64,000 nucleotides of DNA, from NCBI GenBank assembly GCA_964236735.1, contig CAXSFM010000017.1, positions 1 through 64,000 of the forward strand, written 5' to 3'. Under the pieces are notes generated by a model. The model was given only the letters and a program-made list of their open reading frames with translations. It was not told the DNA's origin and ran no database searches. The position numbers and the translations under genes were made by a program. This DNA comes from JAIVJG01 sp964236735. GTDB lineage: Bacteria > Acidobacteriota > Blastocatellia > Pyrinomonadales > Pyrinomonadaceae. The number at the start of each line of letters is the position of its first letter. Position 1 is the stretch's first letter. Shown piece after piece: positions 17,777 through 26,100 of the stretch.

Positions 17777-19717
17777 GGCCGACACCTTTTGATTTGAGGC
17801 GATGCTCTTTGATTGAGACTCGCCGCCTTCGCCGCGCACGCGCGCAATAATTTTTTGCGTCCCACTCATCAAGATGCTTCCCGCGCGACAAAAGCTTACC
17901 GCCGCCAGGATAAAAAGAAAATGGTGCAGCGCGAGCACATAACGATACTCGGTATGCAGCAGCGATTGCACGCAGAAATAATAAAACGGGACGGCGAGCA
18001 TGAGCAGAAGCGTGCGACGCTCGCCCGCGCGCCAGAGCAGGACGCCGCCTAAGATCGAGAGCGGCAGCATCAGCGCGGTGATGAAAAGTTTTTGCAGTTG
18101 CGCGACGAGGAAGCGCGGGAAGCGCGTCCACAGCGAAGCAGCTTCGCCGAGCGCGAACAATTTAACTTCGCCGATTTGCACGATGGGACGCGGCGTGTCG
18201 GAGGCGGCGTTGCTGAACAAAAGTCTGACGCGCGCATGTTTGAGGTTAACGAAAGGCAGCCTGATCGTCTCGCGCGGTTGCTCGTCCGCCGGTTTCACTT
18301 CCGTCGTTTCGATGACCGTCGAGACGAGCGGAAGCCCGCGCAAGTTTTCGTCCATCACGCTCACAGTCATGCGCCCGCGCTCGATTGTGAGCGGGGCTTG
18401 AAAGATGTAGTCGGTATTTTCCTTCAACGCTATCGGCGCAGAGGCGAATTGCGGCGCGTTCTTCGCATCGTCGCACGCGAGCATGAAATTCTGCGTGTCA
18501 GGCGCGAGCGAAGCGACGGCGTTCGCCGTCAAGATTTGTCCGCCGCGCATCAATTCTTCCGGCGCGCTCAACCACACAGGTTGAGTTTCGTCGGCGACTT
18601 CGAGCGTGTGCGTGACGGGCGGCAGAGGTGAAATTTGTCTGGCACGTTCGAGCCGGAGCATCGAGAGTGCGCGGCGCGTCATCACCGTCGAGAACCAGAG
18701 CGGGTGCGCGGCAATCACCGCAAAGCCGCGAGACATGCGCGCGCGCTCGCGCTTGAGTCCGTCGGGGCCGAAAAGAGTCTCGGCATAATCGGGTCGCCCG
18801 GCGGCTTCGGCCTCGCCGCGTATAATCGCGAGGTCAGTTGAGGGAATCCCGAACTTTCCCTCGCGGTCGTAATCGCTGATGCCTTCGAGCAAGGTCTGTC
18901 CCGCGCCGAGCGAGAGCGGGATGAACGAGTGAAAGACGACGGCGTTGCGAATCGTCAGCGGCGCGACGACGAAGATCATTCCGCAGACGAGCGCGAGCGC
19001 GTAACGCAGACGACGCCCTCGCTCAAACAAGAAAGGGATGATGACGACGGCGATAAACGGCGCGAGCAAAAGCGCGTTGGCGCGCAGCCAGCAAGAAAGA
19101 CCAACGAGCGCGCCAGCCATGAAGATGGTTAACAAGCGCGGACGCTTAAACGCGCGGACGAGACAATAGACGGCGACGAGCAAGGGCAGCGCCGCGAGCG
19201 TGTCCGGCAAAAGCAGCACGGAGTTCCACGCGAACTGTGGCGACAGAGCCGCGAGCAATCCAGCGACAACGGCCACACGGCGCGGCAAAAGTTCGGCGGC
19301 GATTAGATATGTCACGACAGCAGCAACCGCGTCCGCCGAAATCTGAAAAGCCTGCGCGCCCGCGTCCATGTCCATGCCGCCACGCAAGTGATGGATGAGC
19401 GCGAGCAGAATCGAGTAACCCGGCGGATGTCCGAGCGTGTTGAAGTCTGCGAGCGGAGACGTGGGGCTGAAGAATGCCGCGACGCCGCCCTGCCACAGCA
19501 GCCGCGCGACGTGTTTGTAATTTTCGCTGACGACCGTTTGCACCCGTCCCGCTTCGAGCCGCGCATCCTGCCACACCAGCACGCGCACGCCGACTCCAAT
19601 CAGGAAGATTGAGAAGGCAAAAGGCAAAAGGCAAAAATCAAAGGGCAAAAGTGAAGACAATAAACGGTCAACGCGCCTTCCCCCTTTTGCCTTTTGCCTT
19701 TTGCCTTTTGCCTTCAT
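17057..19717 (-). CDS. PMT/ArnT-like membrane glycosyltransferase read in frame into a SurA-like protein (886 aa)
   Basis: One uninterrupted frame joins two proteins. Residues about 30-620 are a polytopic GT39/PMT_2-type glycosyltransferase with some ten helices. An early loop contains the acidic WQDARLE and later ENYKHVARLLWQGG and LGHPPGYSILLALIHHL, as in ArnT-like proteins using polyprenyl-phosphate sugars. From residue 648 a fresh signal peptide begins the SurA-like part (see 17057-17776). The ATG at 19717 lies 12 bases after the bamA stop with an AAGG motif in front. The first 35 or so residues, including much of the first helix, are translated heptamer repeat; TTG codons such as 19627 are alternatives. 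I expect two proteins; read-through fusion is possible. Confidence 0.75.
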   Translation of the reverse strand: MKAKGKRQKAKGGRRVDRLLSSLLPFDFCLLPFAFSIFLIGVGVRVLVWQDARLEAGRVQTVVSENYKHVARLLWQGGVAAFFSPTSPLADFNTLGHPPGYSILLALIHHLRGGMDMDAGAQAFQISADAVAAVVTYLIAAELLPRRVAVVAGLLAALSPQFAWNSVLLLPDTLAALPLLVAVYCLVRAFKRPRLLTIFMAGALVGLSCWLRANALLLAPFIAVVIIPFLFERGRRLRYALALVCGMIFVVAPLTIRNAVVFHSFIPLSLGAGQTLLEGISDYDREGKFGIPSTDLAIIRGEAEAAGRPDYAETLFGPDGLKRERARMSRGFAVIAAHPLWFSTVMTRRALSMLRLERARQISPLPPVTHTLEVADETQPVWLSAPEELMRGGQILTANAVASLAPDTQNFMLACDDAKNAPQFASAPIALKENTDYIFQAPLTIERGRMTVSVMDENLRGLPLVSTVIETTEVKPADEQPRETIRLPFVNLKHARVRLLFSNAASDTPRPIVQIGEVKLFALGEAASLWTRFPRFLVAQLQKLFITALMLPLSILGGVLLWRAGERRTLLLMLAVPFYYFCVQSLLHTEYRYVLALHHFLFILAAVSFCRAGSILMSGTQKIIARVRGEGGESQSKSIASNQKVSAMKRITLSFLFILLIASTHDASAQQRQQQQQPATTPQSSNNSGGSGEVVDKMVAVINGTELITYTDLLWQLALQPNIPLDNPRQEDLKRALDLLIDQRLISQEAEKLPTAAPKPEAVEAELAQLIGFFPSKSDFYERLNRVGLGQDSEQLREIVRQRVAIKNYLDFRFRSFTVVSPQEIEAFYRDTYVPRFRKASPGRIVPKLEDASKEIQTELVESKIESDTDEFLEESRSNAEITILE

Positions 19718-19730
19718 CCTGCCTTCATCT
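19612..19730. repeat. 7-bp-period inverted repeat, TTTTGCC type
   Basis: The right arm has four exact TTTTGCC heptamers in tandem. The left arm has the complement GGCAAAA with small variations. About 50 bases separate the arms. The element covers the start of the glycosyltransferase gene and is translated as an N-terminal Lys/Gly then Leu/Pro/Phe-rich stretch. Confidence 0.85.
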
Positions 19731-22700
19731 TAAAACGTCTGGCCGAAGCGGAAATGTATCTGGCTCGTCTTGAGTCGCTGCGTGGCAAAGAGGCCGCTCG
19801 CCTGCGGGATGAGAAATTCGGGCGGGTTGAGCAGGTAGCCGTAGTCAACACCGAGCGCGCCGACCGGCGTCTTGATGCGAAAGCCGAGTCCGACGGTGTG
19901 CGTCCATTTCGCTTGCAGGTTATGCAGGCGCGCGTCGGTGACGTTCTGGTCGCCTTTGCCGAAGATGTCTTTGACGCTTTGAAAGACGTTGCCGCCGTCG
20001 TAGAAGGGCACGACCTGTATATCTTTCGTCAGCCCGACGCGCGCCTCCAGATTGACGACGGCGAGCGCGTTGCCGCCGATGGGCACGCTGAACGGATTGA
20101 GTTGGATAAGCTCTCCCTTCTCGTTGCGGAACTGTCCGCAGGGCAGAGTTGATGTCGTCGTGCGATTGAAGAGACAGTCGGGCACGACGACGCGCGGGCC
20201 GGCCTCCTCGAAGCTGAAGCCACGCAGAGAGGTCGAGCCGCCGGAGAAGAAACGCTCGCTAATCGGAAGACGCTTGTCCGCCTCGTCAATGACGCCGTTC
20301 TTGTCGCGGTCAGTCGGATTGAAAAGATTGGCGAGGCCGAACTGGACGTTCGCGGCAAGCACGGTCTCGCGCACGCGATTCTTAAACTTGTAGTAACGCT
20401 GGTAAGTCGTCAGCAGTTTGTTGAAAGAGATGCTGCCGCCGAGTTGTTTGAGCGCGAGGCCGTAGTCAACGGTGAGGCGGTCGCCGCGCGTCGGGTCAAA
20501 CTGTCTATCGCGCGTGTCGCGTGCGAACGACGCGCCGAGCCTTGAGAGACGGATGGCCTGATCCGCGCGCAGCACGGGCGCGATGAGCAGGCTGCCGATG
20601 TTGAAGAGGCGCACGTCCTCGTAGTTGTAGCGCAGGATGAGCGTGCTGCGCTTGCGTATCGCGCCCGACGGGGCGGTTACGAGTTCGAGGTCGCGTTGCG
20701 TTTCGGCGTTGAAGCTGAAGCGATTGATGGACGGCTCGTTGACGCGCTGGCCGAACTCATCTATCAGCTTTCCGTCGGCGTCGAAGCGTTGGACGATGCC
20801 CATCGCGCCGCGATCAATCGTCGAACGGAAAAAGCGCGTCACGCTCGTGTCGCGTTGATATTGCAGCGAGACGGTGAGCGGCGCGAATTCTTTCGCCCCG
20901 TAGCGCCTGAAACGCGGGTCGAAATATTCGGCGCGGACGAGTTGCTGCCGCCCGCTGAAGCGCGTGCGAATCGTGCCCTGTCTAAGGTCGCCGAAGAGGT
21001 TCGTGTTCCGCACCTCGACACCGCCGAGCGGGCCGTTTTCGGTCGAGTAACCGACGATGTAGTCGGTCGTGATGCGCTTGCGCTCTTCCACGTCAATGAT
21101 CACATCGCGGCGTTTGAAACCGCCCGCGCTTTCGCCCGCCGGCTCGGTGCGAATGATGACCTGTTGAAAAGCGTCGGTCGTGTTGAGCAGGACGCGCTCA
21201 CTCTCCGCGAGTTGATCTGCGCGCAGCACATCGCCTTCATGGATGGGGATGGCGCGCAGCAACGCTTCCTTCTTCGTCTTGACGATGCCGTTGACGACGA
21301 TGCGATTGATGAAGACCTTATTCGATTCGGTGATGGTGTAGCGCAGGCGCACCGCTTCGTCCGTGCTGGACGCCGCGCGCGGCAGTTCGATGATCGAAGT
21401 CTCCACGTCGGCCTCGAAGTAGCCTTTGCGCGCGTAGAAGTTGCGAAGCCGCTCGCCATCCGTGCGCGCCTGCGTGCGCGAATACGCGCCGCCGACGATG
21501 AGGCACGACTCATCGGCGAGAGGGTCGCGCGGGCAACGCTCGTCGAGCAGACGCTTGGCCGTGTAGAGTTGATTGCCGCGCACCTCGATGTCGGCGACGC
21601 GCGTCAGCGCGTTTTCCGTGACGGCGAAGGTGATGACGAGATTCTCGCCTTCGAGCGTCACGCCCTGCCGGACATTGACAGCGGCCTGACGATAACCGAT
21701 GTCGCGCATTCGCGTCTCGATGGTGCGACGGTCTTCGTTAAGCGCGTCTTCGTTCGTGAAGCCGCGCCCGTAGCCGAGCAGGGGGATGATGCCGAGCACC
21801 GTCGCCTGCTTCGTCCGCAAGTCGGCGGACACGTCTTCGAGGCTCAACTTGTTCGTGCCTTCGATGCGTATCTCTGTGAGCTTGAAGCGACGCCCGCGCT
21901 CGACATTGTAAGTGACGGTGACGGTGTGTCCGGTCAGTTCGTCCGGGTTGAGCACCTCGCACGTCCCGATCTCTGTGTCGCCGGCGATGGCGGGCGTGTT
22001 CGTCGTGTCAACGCTCGCGGGAAGCGGCGGATTAACGGCGCAACTCGGCAGCACTTCGGCGAAGAAGTACCCTTGCTCTTGCAGGCGATTGCGAATGCGC
22101 CGCTCGCCTTCTTCGATGGCGGCGGGGTCAATCGTGCCCTCGCGCAGGATGGGGAGGAGCGCGCGTTGCTGTTTCTCTTTCAACTCGTAGCCGACGATTT
22201 TCACTTCCACCTGCGGCCCGATTTGCCCCTTAAGATTGACGGTAATGGTGTTCGTCTCAGAGTTGAGAAGGACTTCCGGCTCGCCGAGCCTCGGCGCGAG
22301 ATTTTTCTGCTCGATGAGCGCGCTGCGGATGCGCGCGATGTCCGCGCCGAGCGACTCCTGCGTGAAGCGCGCGCCAATTTGAAGTTTCAGTTCGGGACGC
22401 ACGCGCGCGGCGTCGAATCCACTGATGTCAATATTAAATGCTTCGAGCGTGGTGGGCGCGCCCGGCGTGACGCGATAGGTAATCGTGGCGCGCGTCTTCG
22501 TCGCATCCAACTCTTGATCGTACTCGACGAGCGCGCGATAAAAACCGTGGTCGCGCAAGTAAACTTGAATCAAGTCGGCGTTATTTTTCAACGCCTGCTC
22601 CGAAACGCGCCGTCCCGGCTCCAGCAAACTCAAACGCCCCCGGATGTCATCTTCCGAGACGCCAGTGCCCGCCGCCGGAGCTTCCGCCAGCACGATATTG

Positions 22701-23089
22701 ATGTTGCCGACGAGCACCTGCGGGCGCATGATGAAACGAAGTCGCACGCGCGCGTGCCCGTCGTCGCCCGAAGTTCCCAACACCTCCGACGCCTCGACGC
22801 GCGCGTTGGCGATGCGTCCCGTATCGAAGAGAGCTTGCAGAGCTTCGCGCACCAGCACGGCTGAAAAACGGCTGCCCGCCGCGACGCGCACGAGCGCGCG
22901 AAACTCGCCGAGCGCGGACTCGTCAACGGATGCGCCCTCAACCTCGAACTCGACGCGCTCAATCGTCCGCCCCTCGTAACGGCTCAGGTCAGGCGCGACA
23001 GCAGCAGCAGCACGCACCTTCGCCCACACGCCCGACGGCGCGATGAGCAGCATGATGACGATGAGCAGGCCGTATCCCTTGAAATTCAC
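19730..23089 (-). CDS. Omp85-family outer-membrane assembly protein, BamA/TamA-like (1119 aa)
   Basis: A signal peptide (MNFKGYGLLIVIMLLIAPSGVWA) is followed by several POTRA domains filling about residues 30-690 and a C-terminal 16-strand-type barrel. The conserved loop-6 motif is SLRGFSFEEAGPR (RGF near residue 957), and the chain ends in Phe, the usual barrel signal. Members insert beta-barrel proteins into the outer membrane. It lies downstream of tamB, separated only by a repeat element, so it may be the TamA partner; its long POTRA array would also suit BamA. I leave the symbol open because the genome may hold another copy. Confidence 0.92.
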   Translation of the reverse strand: MNFKGYGLLIVIMLLIAPSGVWAKVRAAAAVAPDLSRYEGRTIERVEFEVEGASVDESALGEFRALVRVAAGSRFSAVLVREALQALFDTGRIANARVEASEVLGTSGDDGHARVRLRFIMRPQVLVGNINIVLAEAPAAGTGVSEDDIRGRLSLLEPGRRVSEQALKNNADLIQVYLRDHGFYRALVEYDQELDATKTRATITYRVTPGAPTTLEAFNIDISGFDAARVRPELKLQIGARFTQESLGADIARIRSALIEQKNLAPRLGEPEVLLNSETNTITVNLKGQIGPQVEVKIVGYELKEKQQRALLPILREGTIDPAAIEEGERRIRNRLQEQGYFFAEVLPSCAVNPPLPASVDTTNTPAIAGDTEIGTCEVLNPDELTGHTVTVTYNVERGRRFKLTEIRIEGTNKLSLEDVSADLRTKQATVLGIIPLLGYGRGFTNEDALNEDRRTIETRMRDIGYRQAAVNVRQGVTLEGENLVITFAVTENALTRVADIEVRGNQLYTAKRLLDERCPRDPLADESCLIVGGAYSRTQARTDGERLRNFYARKGYFEADVETSIIELPRAASSTDEAVRLRYTITESNKVFINRIVVNGIVKTKKEALLRAIPIHEGDVLRADQLAESERVLLNTTDAFQQVIIRTEPAGESAGGFKRRDVIIDVEERKRITTDYIVGYSTENGPLGGVEVRNTNLFGDLRQGTIRTRFSGRQQLVRAEYFDPRFRRYGAKEFAPLTVSLQYQRDTSVTRFFRSTIDRGAMGIVQRFDADGKLIDEFGQRVNEPSINRFSFNAETQRDLELVTAPSGAIRKRSTLILRYNYEDVRLFNIGSLLIAPVLRADQAIRLSRLGASFARDTRDRQFDPTRGDRLTVDYGLALKQLGGSISFNKLLTTYQRYYKFKNRVRETVLAANVQFGLANLFNPTDRDKNGVIDEADKRLPISERFFSGGSTSLRGFSFEEAGPRVVVPDCLFNRTTTSTLPCGQFRNEKGELIQLNPFSVPIGGNALAVVNLEARVGLTKDIQVVPFYDGGNVFQSVKDIFGKGDQNVTDARLHNLQAKWTHTVGLGFRIKTPVGALGVDYGYLLNPPEFLIPQASGLFATQRLKTSQIHFRFGQTF

Positions 23090-23093
23090 AACA

Positions 23094-23180
23094 GTCAGTG
23101 GTTAGTGGTCAGTGGTTAGTGGTCAGAAAAAGAGCATTTGTCTTGACTGCTCATTGTCCACTGCCCACTGCCCACTGTCT
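23094..23180. repeat. 7-bp-period inverted repeat, AGTGGTT/AGTGGTC type
   Basis: Four heptamers alternating AGTGGTT and AGTGGTC form the left arm. CCACTGC repeated three times forms the complementary right arm. It fills the gap between tamB and bamA. Confidence 0.85.
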
Positions 23181-23181
23181 T

Positions 23182-26100
23182 TCAATATCTCTTCCTGAAA
23201 CGTAGCTCGAAACTGAAATTGCTGGTCTGCGTCCGCAGCGTGTCGGTCGCGCCCTGTTGATATTGCGCGAGGAACGAGAGACGGTCGGAGACGCGATACT
23301 CGATGGCGACGACTTGATTCTGCTCGCCCGTGACGTTCGTCGAATAGGTGACGGCGAGATCGCGGTTAATCTGTCGCCCGACGGTCAGCCGTGCCGTTGG
23401 AGACGCGCCGCCACGTCCCGTGATGAGCGGGTCGAACTCGAAACGGTTGAGACCGAACAGTCTGTCAGTCGCCTTGCGGACGGGCGCGTTAATCAGCGTG
23501 TCGGTCAACAAACTCGTCGCCGTGCCGATGCCCGTCTGCGCGATGGTTGACTGGCCTTCGACGCCGGACGAGAGATTGCCGGTCGTAATCAGAGAGACGA
23601 TGTCGGCCTGCGGCAGCGACGGGTCGGAGCGCAGAGTGACGACGGGCTGCGTGAGCGGCCCCGTGATGCCGGCGGTGATGCGATAGCCGCGCGTCTCTGA
23701 TTCGGCCTGAATATTAAGGATGGGGTCGGCGTCGCGTCTGGGCGGCAAATCAATGATGGCGCGCTGGATTTCGTAACGGTCGTTGCGGAAGGCGAGCGTG
23801 CCGCGCGTCGCCGTGATACGACCGGAGATGACGGGGTCGTCCACCGTGCCGCCGACGCGCAGAGAGACTGAGCCGACGGCATCAGCCAGATTATTACGCA
23901 CGACGAGCGCATCGCGTCCCTGCAAGGCGAGATCGAGTTGCGTCGCGCCGAAGAGATTGGCGTTGCCCTCCGTGATCGTCGTCTCGCCGCGCTGCCCGAT
24001 TAAGTCTGCGAGGTCTATGTCCTGCGTGTATTCGGTGCGACGCAAGTTAACCGTGCCCTTGATCTTCTGTCCAAGCTCGCGTGTTCCGCTGATTTCGAGA
24101 TCGGCGTCGGCGGTCGTGCGGAACTTGTCGGGGAACGGCACGGTGACGTTGTTGCCGCGCACGGTCAAGCGAAACTGCGACGGAGAGAGACCCGCGAGCA
24201 GCGCGCCGCCCGTCACTTCCACGCGCCCGCCGCCGAGATTGCCGTTGAGAGTTTCGATGCGCGCCTGATTGGTGTCGAAGCGGACGAGTCCGTTGATGTT
24301 CGTCGCCGTCAGACGTTCGTCCGTGACGAGGATAGCGAAAGAGGCGTTGGTGACGGAGGCCGTGCCGTTGATGCGCGGATCGGCGTAAGAGCCTGTCACG
24401 CCGACGGCGACGCGCGCCGCGCCGGACAAGAATACGTCCGGCGAGACTTTATTCAGCACACGCAAATTCAAGTCGCCGTTGATCGTCAAGTTTTCCGTTC
24501 CGCCCGCGCGCAAGGCCGCCGTGCCGCCGAAGACGAGGTTCGTGCCCGGCCCCGTGAAGCGAGTCTTCTCGAAAGTGATTTCATTGGGCGAGAAAAGGAT
24601 GACGAGCGGATTCTCTGCGGTGAGCGGCACGTCTTCGATCATCACGGTCAACTCGCTGAACTCGGCGCGGCCTTTGAGACCGCTGATGTCGAAGCCCTCT
24701 TCGCCGAGCAGATTGCCGCTCGCCTTGAGCGTGCCCGTCGCGCGTCCCGTCACGGCTACTTTCGAGTCGGGCAGCAACGTCTGGAAAAGCGGCGTCAGGT
24801 CTGTGCCCGTCAAAGTCGTCTCGATGTTGGCGGCGAGGTCTTCGCTGCCGAAATCAATCTGCGCGCTGACGACCTGCGGCTTGCCGAGCAGCCCCGTCGT
24901 GAATTCGACGTTGAACTTTTGGTCAGCGGTCGTGCGCCCCACCAGCGAGAGTTCGCCCGCCGGTCGCCCGTTGATGGTCACGTCGCGCCCGCGCGCGTCG
25001 AGTTCAACTTTGTAGCTCGTCGGGTCTGTCAATGTGCCGGAAGCGTTGGCCGTAAAGTTCGCGAGGCCGGTGATGGGCGGCACGTTGCGCGCCCCTGCGC
25101 CGAAAAGTTGCGCGAGCAAATCGAGCCGCACGTCGTCGCCCTTCGCGCGCAAGTCGAACGACTGCGCTTTGACGTTGACCGTCCCGCTCGCGTTGATGCG
25201 TCCGGCGGGAAGGCGCGCGTCCAAAGTTTCGAGGTTGATGTTCGCGCCGCTGAAAGTCGCGCGCGCCGCAATCTCGTCGTAGGGCTGAGAGCCGATGCGA
25301 CCGGCGGCGACTTTGAGGTCGGCGCTCCCCGTCATTGCACCCGGATAGCCGGACACGCTGATGCGACCCGACGCGGGGCCGAGTCCAGCGAGATTTTGAG
25401 CGACGTTGTACATCAAGCCGCTCGCATCGTGCCCCGGTTCACCAGCGAGCGCGGCGACGAGATTGCCGGCGTTCGCATCGGCAAGCGTCGCCTCGAAAGA
25501 AACGTTGTTGTCGCCCGCGCGCGGAATGACGGCGCTGAACTGCGCGCCGCCGCCGTCCGCTTCGGCGAGTCGCCCGTCGTTGATGCGCGTCTCCGTCTCG
25601 TTCGAGACGATCTCCGCGCTCAGTGCGCCGAGGTCGCGCCCGCGCAGTGCGAGCGAGCCGAGCGCGACGCGCCCGTTGACGAGCGGCGCATCGAGGCTAC
25701 CCGTGAGCGTGCCCTTGAAATTGAGATTGCCGCCTAAGCCCACACCGTACTCGTCGAGCTTATCTTCAAGCGCCGGCGCGAGTCCCGACGCGACGATCAC
25801 GCGCTGCAACTCCGATGCGTCCGTCGAGTCGAGATTGACGGAGAGATTCGAGCCGCCCTTGAAAGAAAATCGTCCCGCCGCATTCAACTGTGTCGCGCCC
25901 GTCCTCACACTCGCGCGCTCGATTTGGAAGAGGCCGCGATCCGCCGTCAGCGCGAGGTCGCCCGTCAGAGGCGTGCGCTCGCTCGCATCGCGCCCCGTCT
26001 CGCCCGTGAACTGCGCGTCGAGCCGACCCGTTGCGGATTTGAAATCCGTGCCGGGAAAGCGCAAGTCAACCTTGCCCGTCGCCGCGCCGTTGAGCGGCAC

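Noticed and set aside
20696..22864. 722-residue plus-strand frame opposite the Omp85 gene
   Set aside because: It is Arg/Asp/Glu-rich with no domains, as expected for the antisense of a GC-rich coding region. The minus-strand gene has clear POTRA and barrel features.
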